Shown piece after piece: positions 1-7,150 of a DNA stretch of 29,538 nucleotides. Each line of letters starts with the position of its first letter. Position 1 is the first letter of the stretch. Source of the DNA: Candidatus Melainabacteria bacterium (GTDB lineage Bacteria; Cyanobacteriota; Vampirovibrionia; Obscuribacterales; Obscuribacteraceae); assembly GCA_003175915.1 (NCBI GenBank), contig PSRH01000104.1, forward strand, positions 1 through 29,538. The letters run 5' to 3'. The notes under the pieces are model-generated. The model searched no databases. It had not been told where the DNA came from and saw nothing but the letters and a program-made list of their open reading frames with translations. Both the position numbers and the translations under genes were made by a program.

Positions 1-553
1 CGTGAAATCCCAGCAATTCAATAAGAACAAAACTGGTGACGAGAGTGCCGGTGAGGGCGCCGGCTACGTTGGCAAGATAGAGAAAGCTGAAGCTGTCTTG
101 TTGAGAGGCATTCTCTTCGACGAAAGCCATCATGAATGGGAAGGTCGTGCCCATGCAAATGCACCAGGGTAGCGTGGCAATGGTTATGACGATTGCAGAT
201 AGCAAAAGATAGGAGAACGAATTCAAATCACCCATGCCTAAAAGGAGGTTGGCTCCTTGCTTGTACAACCAGGGAGCGGTGAAGGAGCCGATACCAATGA
301 GTAGTTCGGTCAGTCCATAGAAAAATATGGGCGAGAGCTGAAATTTCTTGCGAAGAAAGGACACCCACTCACCGCCGCCATATGAGCCCAGGGCTAAGCC
401 CAGCATGAAAACGCTTATGACAACAGAGAGTACCGGCGTGATCACTCCGAAAGCGGCGAAAGCCAACCTCACCCAGATGACTTGGTAGAGAAGACCACAA
501 AAGCCAGATATGAAAAAGAGAAGAAAGAGCGGTCTTTGATAATTAGGTGCCAT
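1..553 (-). CDS. Membrane-embedded spermidine-synthase-like protein (fused MFS/SpeE type), N-terminal part only
   Basis: The frame opens at an ATG at 553 and runs off the window edge after 184 codons, so only the N-terminus is seen. The translation begins MAPNYQRPLFLLFFISGFCG and continues with LLYQVIWVR, a pattern typical of the membrane half of fused MFS/spermidine-synthase-like proteins. Several hydrophobic helices follow. A conserved-looking CMGTTFPFMMAF stretch and LYLANVAGALTGTLVTSFVL resemble the helix that precedes the methyltransferase-like domain in this family. The catalytic domain would lie outside the window, so polyamine synthase activity cannot be judged; many members have unknown substrates. 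It is divergent from the Fur-family gene, sharing the spacer 554-756. I am fairly sure of the family and have no basis for a substrate. Confidence 0.72.
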   Translation of the reverse strand, partial: MAPNYQRPLFLLFFISGFCGLLYQVIWVRLAFAAFGVITPVLSVVISVFMLGLALGSYGGGEWVSFLRKKFQLSPIFFYGLTELLIGIGSFTAPWLYKQGANLLLGMGDLNSFSYLLLSAIVITIATLPWCICMGTTFPFMMAFVEENASQQDSFSFLYLANVAGALTGTLVTSFVLIELLGFH

Positions 554-713
554 CTGATTCGAAAATGGTAAATGCTGGGATCAACATAAATAAGGTAGGA
601 ACATTATCGCAGCCAGATAGATTGTCCTGACAGAGGAAACTCTTGCCATCAAACTGAGCGATTGCCCGCTTGAGTGCATTTCGGCGATAATGCGGCCGGA
701 ACCGATAGCGTGA

Positions 714-742
714 TTGACAAATATAAAGTTTAGAGCTATTCT
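714..742 (+). promoter_or_regulatory. Sigma-70-type promoter of the Fur-family gene
   Basis: A perfect -35 hexamer TTGACA (714-719) is followed after 17 nt by TATTCT (737-742), four of six to the -10 consensus. Transcription would begin near 749, giving a very short leader before the ATG at 757 or a 23-nt leader before the ATG at 772. Confidence 0.6.
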
Positions 743-744
743 AA
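730..744. promoter_or_regulatory. PerR/Fur-box-like inverted repeat overlapping the -10
   Basis: TTAGAGCTATTCTAA has the 7-1-7 layout of PerR boxes (consensus TTATAATnATTATAA). The outer five bases TTAGA/TCTAA are perfectly inverted. It covers the -10 hexamer of the promoter that drives the Fur-family gene, so binding would block RNA polymerase. Autorepression is an inference from position and symmetry. Confidence 0.5.
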
Positions 745-756
745 TTGTGGAGTCAT

Positions 757-1179
757 ATGAATAAGCCTGGGATGAACACCTCAGAAGTCGAGCAATTTCT
801 CAATCGCCACGGAGTCAAACCGACGCCGCAACGGATGGTAATTGCCGAGTTTGTGCTGAATGCCAAATCGCATCCCACAGCCGATCAGGTTTTCCAAGAG
901 GTTGCCGAGAAATTACCGGTATTGCTCTCCCGGGCCACCGTCTACAACACCCTCAATACCCTGGTTGAGGCAGGCGCTATCCGGGAGGTTTATATAGCTC
1001 CCGGTCCGGCCAGGTATGACGCCAATATCGAAGAGCATCATCACTTTGTCGACGTGCACACAGGTAAAGTCATCGATATAGATGCGGACAGAGTACGGGG
1101 AATTGCCTCTGAGCTGGGACCGGACTTCAAGGTGCATCACTTTTCAGTGACATTCTTTGGTGAATTAAAAAATCGCTAG
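757..1179 (+). CDS. Fur/PerR-family transcriptional repressor lacking all cysteines
   Basis: A 140-residue protein with the Fur-family winged helix (GVKPTPQRMVIAEFV, then LSRATVYNTLNTLVEAG as recognition helix) and a C-terminal dimerisation domain with EEHHHFVDVHTGKVIDID. The His cluster corresponds to the regulatory metal site, but the usual Cys-X2-Cys pair after it is replaced by D-V-H-T, and no cysteine occurs anywhere. The protein therefore lacks the structural zinc site of classical Fur and PerR, as in the Irr branch and some PerR-like repressors. I chose the ATG at 757 because GGAG (749-752) lies 4 nt upstream. A TTG at 745 and an ATG at 772 are alternatives, and 772 suits the predicted transcription start. 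Likely role: repressor of peroxide or metal homeostasis genes, probably autoregulated through the 730-744 repeat. Confidence 0.9.
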   Translation: MNKPGMNTSEVEQFLNRHGVKPTPQRMVIAEFVLNAKSHPTADQVFQEVAEKLPVLLSRATVYNTLNTLVEAGAIREVYIAPGPARYDANIEEHHHFVDVHTGKVIDIDADRVRGIASELGPDFKVHHFSVTFFGELKNR

Positions 1180-1250
1180 GTTGACTTACGCGTCGTTATT
1201 GGGCTGGTAGTTGAACGGGCGCACCAATGGCGCGCTACTACGTTAGTCTT

Positions 1251-1306
1251 CCGGGCGTATCGCTTCGTTCATTTCGACTGTAGCGGCGATGCCATGCGTC
1301 GCCCGG
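1251..1306. repeat. Inverted repeat CCGGGCG...CGCCCGG between convergent genes
   Basis: A 7-bp perfect inverted repeat (1251-1257 and 1300-1306) sits in the spacer between the Fur-family gene and the convergent DUF4239 gene. The loop is about 42 nt and there is no clear T-run on either side, so a terminator role is only possible, not shown. Confidence 0.3.
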
Positions 1307-1308
1307 CC

Positions 1309-2130
1309 TTAGGGCTTCACCACCTCGGGTGATTTTGCCGCTGGGTTTTCGCTATTACTTTCTTTCAACTCCTGGTGGAAGCGATACAAGTCTTCCTCGA
1401 AAGGAGTCGGGGCTACCTTGACGTCGCCAGAATAGGGATACCCGAAAAGAGCCACAATAAAAAGATTGAGAGCAAGGGCGATGGTCACCAGAACTGTCAT
1501 AAGTATCTGTACGGCCAACTTTTCCACGCCAAAGAAATAGGTGAAGACAACCAGCACTACTCCACCAAAAATCAAAATGCTCCAGATGATCCAGTCATAC
1601 GCCGGCTCGGCTGCTGTCAGTCTGAGGTGTCTGTTATTAGCCAGAACATTGAGCTCGGCAAGGATTGAGGAATGTAAGTCGGTCTCGTCTTGATTGTGAG
1701 GTTGAAAATGGATCACCATTTTCCAGATCGCCGCTATGATCGCGTGGGCTTGCTGGCTCGACTTGCCGTACTCCATACTTTTCCATTCATCGTCGATCAT
1801 TGTCTTTGCATAGATTACGCAATCGGAGCGCAGTTGCTCGCCTGTAGGTGACGGCAAGCCCTGAGCCAGGTGAAAGATATTATGCAGAGCGTTGGCTTCA
1901 CTGGCGACGGTAATTCGTGCCTTATCGAATGTGTTGAGCGAGCCGACAACGATCAAGCCGAGGACAACGGCATAGAGAGTACCGACGATCGACAAGAGAT
2001 AGCCGGCCACGTCGTGATGGGAGTTGAGGGTCTGGTGATCGACATAGTGCCTGACCAGCAAGAGTCCGAGAATCGCCAGAGCAATGCTGATGAAAAGAAT
2101 AAACGAAAGAGAAAGAAAGGAAGCGACCAC
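1309..2130 (-). CDS. DUF4239 (bestrophin-like) membrane protein
   Basis: A 273-residue integral membrane protein with the DUF4239 layout: an N-terminal helix, a second helix in AGYLLSIVGTLYAVVLGLIV, a soluble middle segment with conserved-type EANALHNIFHLAQGLP, then two C-terminal helices around residues 180-235. The tail is polar and proline-rich. Function of this family is not established; members are often annotated bestrophin-like. The start is a GTG at 2130, 2 nt after the fabV stop codon, so it is probably translated by coupling from fabV. AAGG directly abuts the GTG, a poor Shine-Dalgarno arrangement. No internal methionine offers a better start. Pairing with an enoyl reductase may hint at a membrane-lipid link, which is speculative. 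Confidence 0.75.
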   Translation of the reverse strand: MVASFLSLSFILFISIALAILGLLLVRHYVDHQTLNSHHDVAGYLLSIVGTLYAVVLGLIVVGSLNTFDKARITVASEANALHNIFHLAQGLPSPTGEQLRSDCVIYAKTMIDDEWKSMEYGKSSQQAHAIIAAIWKMVIHFQPHNQDETDLHSSILAELNVLANNRHLRLTAAEPAYDWIIWSILIFGGVVLVVFTYFFGVEKLAVQILMTVLVTIALALNLFIVALFGYPYSGDVKVAPTPFEEDLYRFHQELKESNSENPAAKSPEVVKP

Positions 2131-2132
2131 CC

Positions 2133-3326
2133 TTAAATCTCTGGACTGACGGGAGCCTCGTAGTCAATGCCACTTAAGCCGAAACCAAACAGTTTGAGAA
2201 ACTCAGACTTGTAGCTTTCGATGTCAGAGATCGCTTTGATATTTTCGCTGTTCACTTCGTGCCAGAGTTTTTCTACTTTGGCCTGGACGTCAGGATCCAT
2301 TTCTCGGTCATCGATGCGAATCCTGCCTTCAGCATCCAGGGTCGGTTCCTTGCCGCTGTAAAGCTGAGTGGCAAACAGCCTGTGGATTTGCTCGATGCAG
2401 CCTTCATGGTTTCCCTTTTGTTTCATTACTTTGTAGAGCAATGAAATATAAAGAGGTACGACTGGGATGGCTGAACTTGCTTGAGTAACCAGGGCCTTGT
2501 TGACCGAAACATAAGCACGCCCGTCCAGAGGCTTGAGGAGCGCCTGGATCTTCTTGGCGCTTTCTTCTAAATCTTTCTTGGCGCGGCCAATGGTGCCGTC
2601 CCTGTAGACGGGCCAGGTAACTTTGGGACCGATATAGGAGTAGCTTACCGTCTTGATGCCAGGAGCAAGAACACCGGCGTTCTTGAGCGCTTCCATCCAC
2701 ATCATCCAGTCTTCGCCACCCATGACGGCAACGGTGTCGGCGATTTCTTCTTTCGAAGCCGGCTCGATCGATACTTCTTTGACGATGTCTTTATCGGTGT
2801 CGAGAGTTTTGGCCGAGAACGAGGCACCAATCGGTTTGAGAGTAGATCTGTGGGTAGTGCCGGTTTTGGGATGGGTTCTGACCGGGGAGGCAACGCTGTA
2901 AACAACCAGATCAACTTTGCCTAGTTCCTTCTTGATCAGTTCGATGGTTCTTTGTTTCACATCATCCGAGAAGGCATCCCCATTGATGCTTTTTGCCGTC
3001 AATCCTTGAGCATGAGCGGCCTTTTCGAAACCGAAAGTGTTGTAGAAGCCTGCCGTGCCAGTTTTGCCGTTCTCGGGCTGCTTGTCGAAGTAAACACCAA
3101 TCGTATCCGCCTTGCCCCCAAATGCCGCGACGATTCTTGATGACAATCCGTATCCGGTGGAGGAGCCGATCACCAGCACCTTTTGGGGAGCCCGCTCTAT
3201 GGGCGGCTGCGCTTTCACGTAGGCGATTTGCTCGTGCACGTGGGCGGCACAACCGGTTGGATGTGTGGTGGTGCAGATGAAGCCGCGAATTTTTGGCTTG
3301 ATAACCAAAGTGGTGAGTGTGGTCAT
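2133..3326 (-). CDS. fabV: NADH-dependent enoyl-ACP/trans-2-enoyl-CoA reductase FabV
   Basis: FabV catalyses the last reduction of fatty-acid elongation, converting trans-2-enoyl-ACP (or -CoA) to the saturated acyl chain with NADH. The 397-residue product matches the family length. Diagnostic features are the N-terminal KPKIRGFICTTTHPTGCA, the dinucleotide-binding GSSTGYG (residues 54-60), the SVASPVRTHP segment near 144-153, and the catalytic Y-x8-K pair Y241/K250 that separates FabV from the FabI Y-x6-K. FabV enzymes are typically resistant to triclosan. The start is the ATG at 3326: GAGGGTGAT lies just upstream and it restores the family N-terminus. A start at 3353 would add nine unrelated residues. 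The DUF4239 gene follows after 2 nt. No acyl-carrier or other fab gene is adjacent. Confidence 0.95.
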   Translation of the reverse strand: MTTLTTLVIKPKIRGFICTTTHPTGCAAHVHEQIAYVKAQPPIERAPQKVLVIGSSTGYGLSSRIVAAFGGKADTIGVYFDKQPENGKTGTAGFYNTFGFEKAAHAQGLTAKSINGDAFSDDVKQRTIELIKKELGKVDLVVYSVASPVRTHPKTGTTHRSTLKPIGASFSAKTLDTDKDIVKEVSIEPASKEEIADTVAVMGGEDWMMWMEALKNAGVLAPGIKTVSYSYIGPKVTWPVYRDGTIGRAKKDLEESAKKIQALLKPLDGRAYVSVNKALVTQASSAIPVVPLYISLLYKVMKQKGNHEGCIEQIHRLFATQLYSGKEPTLDAEGRIRIDDREMDPDVQAKVEKLWHEVNSENIKAISDIESYKSEFLKLFGFGLSGIDYEAPVSPEI

Positions 3327-3359
3327 ATCACCCTCAATTATGCTTGGGGACAAAGGCAG

Positions 3360-3388
3360 ATCATTTCGAATTTGCCTTTAATTGTCAA
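3360..3388 (-). promoter_or_regulatory. Candidate promoter of fabV
   Basis: Reading the minus strand, a perfect TTGACA (3388-3383) is followed after 17 nt by AATGAT (3365-3360), a weak -10. Position about 35-60 nt upstream of the fabV ATG is appropriate. The -10 is the weak point. Confidence 0.35.
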
Positions 3389-3495
3389 TCTTTGACCTGT
3401 TCAATCGCTTCATCAAGCGAGCAATTCACCCTCATGAAGCTGAGTATTTGCTAAGCGTTGTCAGGATATTGAAACTGGCAGTTGCCGGGCCAGCC

Positions 3496-4713
3496 CTACT
3501 CGGCTCTGGTCAAGTCATCTTCGCTAGCGTAGGAATTTTGCACGACGTGATCCCAGGCCAGCTCCTCAAGTGTCTGTTTAACGGTGATCCTTGAGCGGAC
3601 GCAATAGCTCAAGACGACAATTGCTTGCTCGACTTTAAGACGTTCGTCGCGGATCAACTCCAGACATTGCCTGGCTGCTTCGATGGTTTCTCGATTGATT
3701 ATGGAAGCGTCAAGCAGGCATGCTGAGAGGTCGATGATCGGGGGAGTGGACATCTCTTCTGCTTTGCTGATGTGTTCGTCAGTTATTAGTCCAGACATTT
3801 TTAAAAGATTGGCTACCTGTGTGCCGAGATGAGTCATGCTTTTAAGGGCCTGGGCGGGTGCAACACCCTGACTGTTCACTTCCTTGAGCAATTCTGCCGC
3901 TTGCTGAGCATTGACTTTTCCTTCGGCTACCATCTTTTGCAGCTCGAGAGCGCCATCACGACTCTCGCTTGAAACCAACCCCGATTCCACCAGAATCTCA
4001 CCGATTGGTCGGCCCTCAATGAGGCCGGCCTCTACAGCCCAAAGTCCATCGCTTTCCGAAAGAAGTCCGGCGATAGCAAAGAGTTCTCCCAATTTGATCC
4101 AGGAATTAGACTGGGGCTGGTAGATGCCTTCCAGAATTAAGGCCTTTTCCAGGCTAATTCGCCGAGCTGAGGCGATTCTTATGCCATGGACGGCTTCCTG
4201 GGCGGTAATTTCATTCTGTTTGAGAAGCACCTGGGCGTTCAGTGTTGCTGCCATCACTGACGGTGAAACGAGTCCCATCAGCACAAGCGTGCGACCGATT
4301 GGCAGGGCCATTTGTTCGGCGCGAGCCGTCGCACTCTTTAGCTGTGATTCCGAGACGACTTCAGCGGACAAAAGCAGTTCCGCCAGCTCCCCTAGCTGCG
4401 CCTCTTGCTCAGTTGTCCAGCCGCTCATTCTGAGCGCCTCATCAAAGGAGGCGCGGCTGGCCTTCACTATATAAAGTGCTCTGATTGCCACTTCGAAAGG
4501 GAGTTGGCCCGTGCGAATCATATGTTGGGCCTGGAGGACGACCTGCAGGTCTTTCTCCTTCAGGCTGCCTGTCATCAACAGAATTCTGCCCACCGGAGTG
4601 GCCGTCCTTCTGGATAGTATTAGTGCTTCTTCGAGTTGACTCTGCTTTATCAGACCAACACGTGTCAAGAGATCGCCAACTCGAGAAGGGTTTCTAGGTT
4701 TGCCTATTTCCAT
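3496..4713 (-). CDS. Tandem MshEN (GspE/PilB N-terminal-like) repeat protein without ATPase domain
   Basis: The 405-residue product consists of four copies, each about 70 residues, of a helical module with the pattern (L)G-x-LL-x3-GL(I/L)-x6-(A)-x9-P-(I/V)G-x2-L-x3-G-x-(V)... This is the layout of MshEN/GspE-N domains that in other proteins bind c-di-GMP or c-di-AMP-type ligands and precede the PilB/GspE motor. Approximate repeats: 11-80, 106-181, 207-280 and 300-372; the fourth is the most degenerate. No Walker A, TM segment or signal peptide follows. The start is taken as the ATG at 4713 because AGGGG lies 8 nt upstream and the fold begins shortly after. A longer GTG frame from 4842 is open but lacks a ribosome binding site. 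It could be a ligand-sensing scaffold or partner of a type IV pilus or secretion motor encoded elsewhere; this is an inference. Confidence 0.7.
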   Translation of the reverse strand: MEIGKPRNPSRVGDLLTRVGLIKQSQLEEALILSRRTATPVGRILLMTGSLKEKDLQVVLQAQHMIRTGQLPFEVAIRALYIVKASRASFDEALRMSGWTTEQEAQLGELAELLLSAEVVSESQLKSATARAEQMALPIGRTLVLMGLVSPSVMAATLNAQVLLKQNEITAQEAVHGIRIASARRISLEKALILEGIYQPQSNSWIKLGELFAIAGLLSESDGLWAVEAGLIEGRPIGEILVESGLVSSESRDGALELQKMVAEGKVNAQQAAELLKEVNSQGVAPAQALKSMTHLGTQVANLLKMSGLITDEHISKAEEMSTPPIIDLSACLLDASIINRETIEAARQCLELIRDERLKVEQAIVVLSYCVRSRITVKQTLEELAWDHVVQNSYASEDDLTRAE

Positions 4714-5165
4714 CCTGCGTGCCCCTATCTGTCCTGGTTTAGTCCGGAGTGATGACGCCGGAGGTAACTGAGGACCAAGCTGATTTATACGCGACCTTCG
4801 CACCATCAAATGATAGACAAATGAAGGAGCAAAATTAGACACTGATTTGCGAAGAATTTGAAATTCCGCAGGAAATGCCCGACGTAGCTTGATTCAAAGC
4901 AGCTTGAATTATGTTTACGAACTGGAATTGGCTGGCTTGATTATAGTAAGTGTGACCCGGTCAATCGTGCAATTTTGCGCTTTGCCTTTCCGCTTTCTTT
5001 CTCGATAATACTCCTTATACTGCCTCGACCCTCTAGAGTACGACAGCAAAAATGGGTTGTCAACAAGAGGCAGATTAGAACTCAGAAAACGTTAGCTAGT
5101 GACACTTTCCCCTCAGGCAGGGCAATCTCACAGAGATCTCACCTTTGATAATTGGCGGATTGATT
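4714..5165. other. Intergenic region between DegT-type and MshEN-repeat genes
   Basis: About 450 bp with no gene I can support. Open frames in it encode low-complexity shadows only. On the minus strand a perfect TATAAT lies at 4945-4940, a plausible -10 for the MshEN gene, but no good -35 sits at 16-18 nt (TTGACC is only 13 nt upstream). No terminator with a T-run was seen after the DegT gene. Confidence 0.4.
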
Positions 5166-6410
5166 TTAGTACCGGTTCGCAAACGCAGGCCGTTTGCTGG
5201 AAATGCGCGCAGCTGTTTCAAGCACCTGAACGATCGATTGAAAGTCGTCCTCGCTCAACCAGGCACTGTTCGAGATCGTCAAACTCCGCTCGGAAAGCGC
5301 TCGGGCATTGGGTATGCGGATATCTGGCAAGAGTCCTCTCAGATATGCGTAGCTGGAAAGATCATGAATAAATAGTTTGGTAACTCCCAGGCCCTTGGTC
5401 CATAACTGAGCCAGGGCGGATTGGCACGAGTCACGGGTCGGCAGGGCCACGATAATGGTCGGCCAGGTTGCTGAAGTGCCGGGTAGCTCTTTCAGTACCG
5501 TGAGGCCCTCAATGGCGCTCAACCGTTCGGCGCGTTGCCTGCCGCGCAAGGCATTATCTTCAAGGTGTTCTTTGAGGCGAGCCAGAGCCGATCTACCTAC
5601 CCGTTTGCGAAAAGAACTTACCTTGTGAACAGGGATCTGAGTGAAGTGCTCGCCGGCAGCATTGACGGGATTTCCCTGGCGCAGCCAGTGCCTGAGGTTG
5701 GCGCCATAAGTAATGGACAGGCCGGTCGGGTTGTAAAAAAGTCTATAGCCGATCAACTGGCAGATTCTCAAGATTTCCCAGTCTATTCTTAAAGGTACGA
5801 GCTGGCGGCTGGTTTCCAAAAGGGCTTTTCGCATAGCCGGATCGCGGGCTACCAATGCTCCCCCTTCATAAAGGGTCAGACCTTTGCCAGCAGCAAAGCT
5901 AAAGAAGCCAAGATCGCAAACCGTTCCAGCTTTGTCGTGGTACCAGCTGGCCCCCAGGGCATGCGCGGCATCCTCAATAAGCCAAGCCCCATTTTGTCCA
6001 GCGATCTCGAGAGCGGGACTGAGGTCAGCCACTAAGCCACCCAGATGTGTAGGCACCACGCACAGTGTGTCCTTGTTGCAAATCTTTTCCAGCACATCTG
6101 GATCGAAATCGAAGCGGTCAGCTTGAGTATCGCATACGGCGATGCGCAAGCCGGCCTTTTTTATCACCATTGGGACGAGCGGACATGTGTAGCCCGGAAT
6201 CACGACAGTGCGGCGACTACTCTTTCGTTTGAGCGTCTCTAAGGCGACTAACAAGCATGCCGTTCCTGAACATTCCACCTGGACGGACGGTACATCCAGA
6301 AATCTGGCAAGAGCATCTTCGAAACTATCCCTGTCATTCTCAGGGCGTTGGAAATCTTGCCACGTGAGAGGCAAGCCGGCGGTTGGCGGTAATTCACGCG
6401 CCCTAAGCAC
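5166..6410 (-). CDS. DegT/DnrJ/EryC1/StrS-family PLP aminotransferase
   Basis: A 414-residue fold-type I PLP enzyme of the sugar-aminotransferase family. Visible motifs are ECSGTACLLVAL (residues 46-57, phosphate-binding), IPGYTCPLVP (71-80), IEDAAHALGA (145-154, with D147 contacting the pyridine ring) and FFSFAAGKGLTLYEGG (169-184) with K176 as Schiff-base lysine. Relatives transfer an amino group from glutamate or glutamine to keto-sugars bound to nucleotides. It is the last gene of a four-gene unit and overlaps the preceding ArnF-like gene by 8 nt. Next to two ArnE/ArnF-like proteins it recalls ArnB of the aminoarabinose pathway, but no ArnA, ArnC or ArnT homologue is present, so the substrate is unknown. 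Confidence 0.85.
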   Translation of the reverse strand: MLRARELPPTAGLPLTWQDFQRPENDRDSFEDALARFLDVPSVQVECSGTACLLVALETLKRKSSRRTVVIPGYTCPLVPMVIKKAGLRIAVCDTQADRFDFDPDVLEKICNKDTLCVVPTHLGGLVADLSPALEIAGQNGAWLIEDAAHALGASWYHDKAGTVCDLGFFSFAAGKGLTLYEGGALVARDPAMRKALLETSRQLVPLRIDWEILRICQLIGYRLFYNPTGLSITYGANLRHWLRQGNPVNAAGEHFTQIPVHKVSSFRKRVGRSALARLKEHLEDNALRGRQRAERLSAIEGLTVLKELPGTSATWPTIIVALPTRDSCQSALAQLWTKGLGVTKLFIHDLSSYAYLRGLLPDIRIPNARALSERSLTISNSAWLSEDDFQSIVQVLETAARISSKRPAFANRY

Positions 6411-6795
6411 TTGATATTCCTTCTCTCTTGGTTGGGCTGCCTATGGCCAGTACGAGGACGCCAGCGACGATGAGGGCACCACCGAGAATCTGTATATAGG
6501 TTAGTTTTTCACCTAAAAGGAGGACCGACGCCACCGAAGTGGTTACGACCTCCAGGTGCGAGGCAGCATGAACGGGGCCTACGGGTGCGTGCCGTAACAG
6601 AGTCAGGTAGGTGACGAATACTCCCAGATAACCGAGGATGGCGAAGTAGATCCATTTTTCGATAAGCAACCTTTGTACCCAGGCCCAATCAAAGCCTGGC
6701 GGGGCCGTGTGAATTGCTCCAATCTTGAAGCCGACTTGAGTAAATGTGTCGAAGCAGAGCAAGATCAAAAAGCCGATAAGATAAAAACGCCGCAT
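6403..6795 (-). CDS. Small four-helix membrane protein, ArnF/EmrE-like (SMR/DMT superfamily)
   Basis: A 130-residue hydrophobic protein with four predicted helices (about 3-22, 45-66, 74-93, 98-118 from the ATG at 6795). The C-terminal half HLEVVTTSVASVLLLGEKLT and YIQILGGALIVAGVLVLAIG follows the EamA/SMR pattern in which a GE-(K/R)-(L/P) turn precedes the last helix. I chose the ATG at 6795 because it lies 1 nt after the stop of the upstream SMR-like gene; a longer frame from 6831 would overlap that gene by 35 nt. It probably forms a heterodimer with the upstream paralogue, as ArnE/ArnF do when flipping undecaprenyl-phosphate-aminoarabinose. The cargo here is unknown. Confidence 0.75.
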   Translation of the reverse strand: MRRFYLIGFLILLCFDTFTQVGFKIGAIHTAPPGFDWAWVQRLLIEKWIYFAILGYLGVFVTYLTLLRHAPVGPVHAASHLEVVTTSVASVLLLGEKLTYIQILGGALIVAGVLVLAIGSPTKREGISSA

Positions 6796-6796
6796 A

Positions 6797-7150
6797 TTAT
6801 GCCCACCCCACCAGGGCCACGCCGAAAGCAATTAAAGTTATGGCAATGCATCGCCGCGGCGTCAGCTTTTCCTTGAAGACCAGGCGTCCCCCGAGAGTGA
6901 TAGTGAGGATATTGAAACTAGCCAGAAGCACGGCGAGCGAAAGTGGTACTAGTGATAACAGCGCCAACCAAAGAAAAAACTCAACAACATACGAACCGAT
7001 GCCGGCCCACATCCATTTGTCCGATAGCATGGCCCGCCAGTGGCTGAACCAATTCTCTTCACTGATATTGGCGGCCGCCTTGAAGGAAAGTTGGCCAACC
7101 GTGTCCGCCACGATTTTGAGAAGCCAAATCAAAGTTGCTTGTGCTGTCAT
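6797..7150 (-). CDS. Small four-helix membrane protein, ArnE/EmrE-like (SMR/DMT superfamily)
   Basis: A 117-residue protein with four helices and the SMR-like C-terminus SLAVLLASFNILTITLGGRL, VFKEKLTPRRCIAITLIAFGVALVG. The F-K-E-K-L turn before the last helix matches ArnE-like proteins. Its start overlaps the stop of the arginase-like gene by 4 nt (ATGA at 7150-7147) and its stop is 1 nt before the next SMR-like start, so the pair is translationally coupled. The coupling to an aminotransferase and a ureohydrolase suggests export or flipping of an aminated compound rather than generic drug efflux. Substrate unknown. Confidence 0.75.
   Translation of the reverse strand: MTAQATLIWLLKIVADTVGQLSFKAAANISEENWFSHWRAMLSDKWMWAGIGSYVVEFFLWLALLSLVPLSLAVLLASFNILTITLGGRLVFKEKLTPRRCIAITLIAFGVALVGWA

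Noticed and set aside
1375..2136. Plus-strand frames opposite the DUF4239 gene
   Set aside because: Antisense shadows of a well-supported membrane protein gene.
4714..4842. N-terminal extension of the MshEN-repeat protein from a GTG at 4842
   Set aside because: Frame is open but neither the GTG nor the internal ATG at 4806 has a ribosome binding site, whereas the ATG at 4713 does and begins at the domain edge.
5099..5375. Two overlapping plus-strand frames (90 and 76 codons)
   Set aside because: Mostly antisense to the C-terminus of the DegT-type gene and without protein-like sequence.
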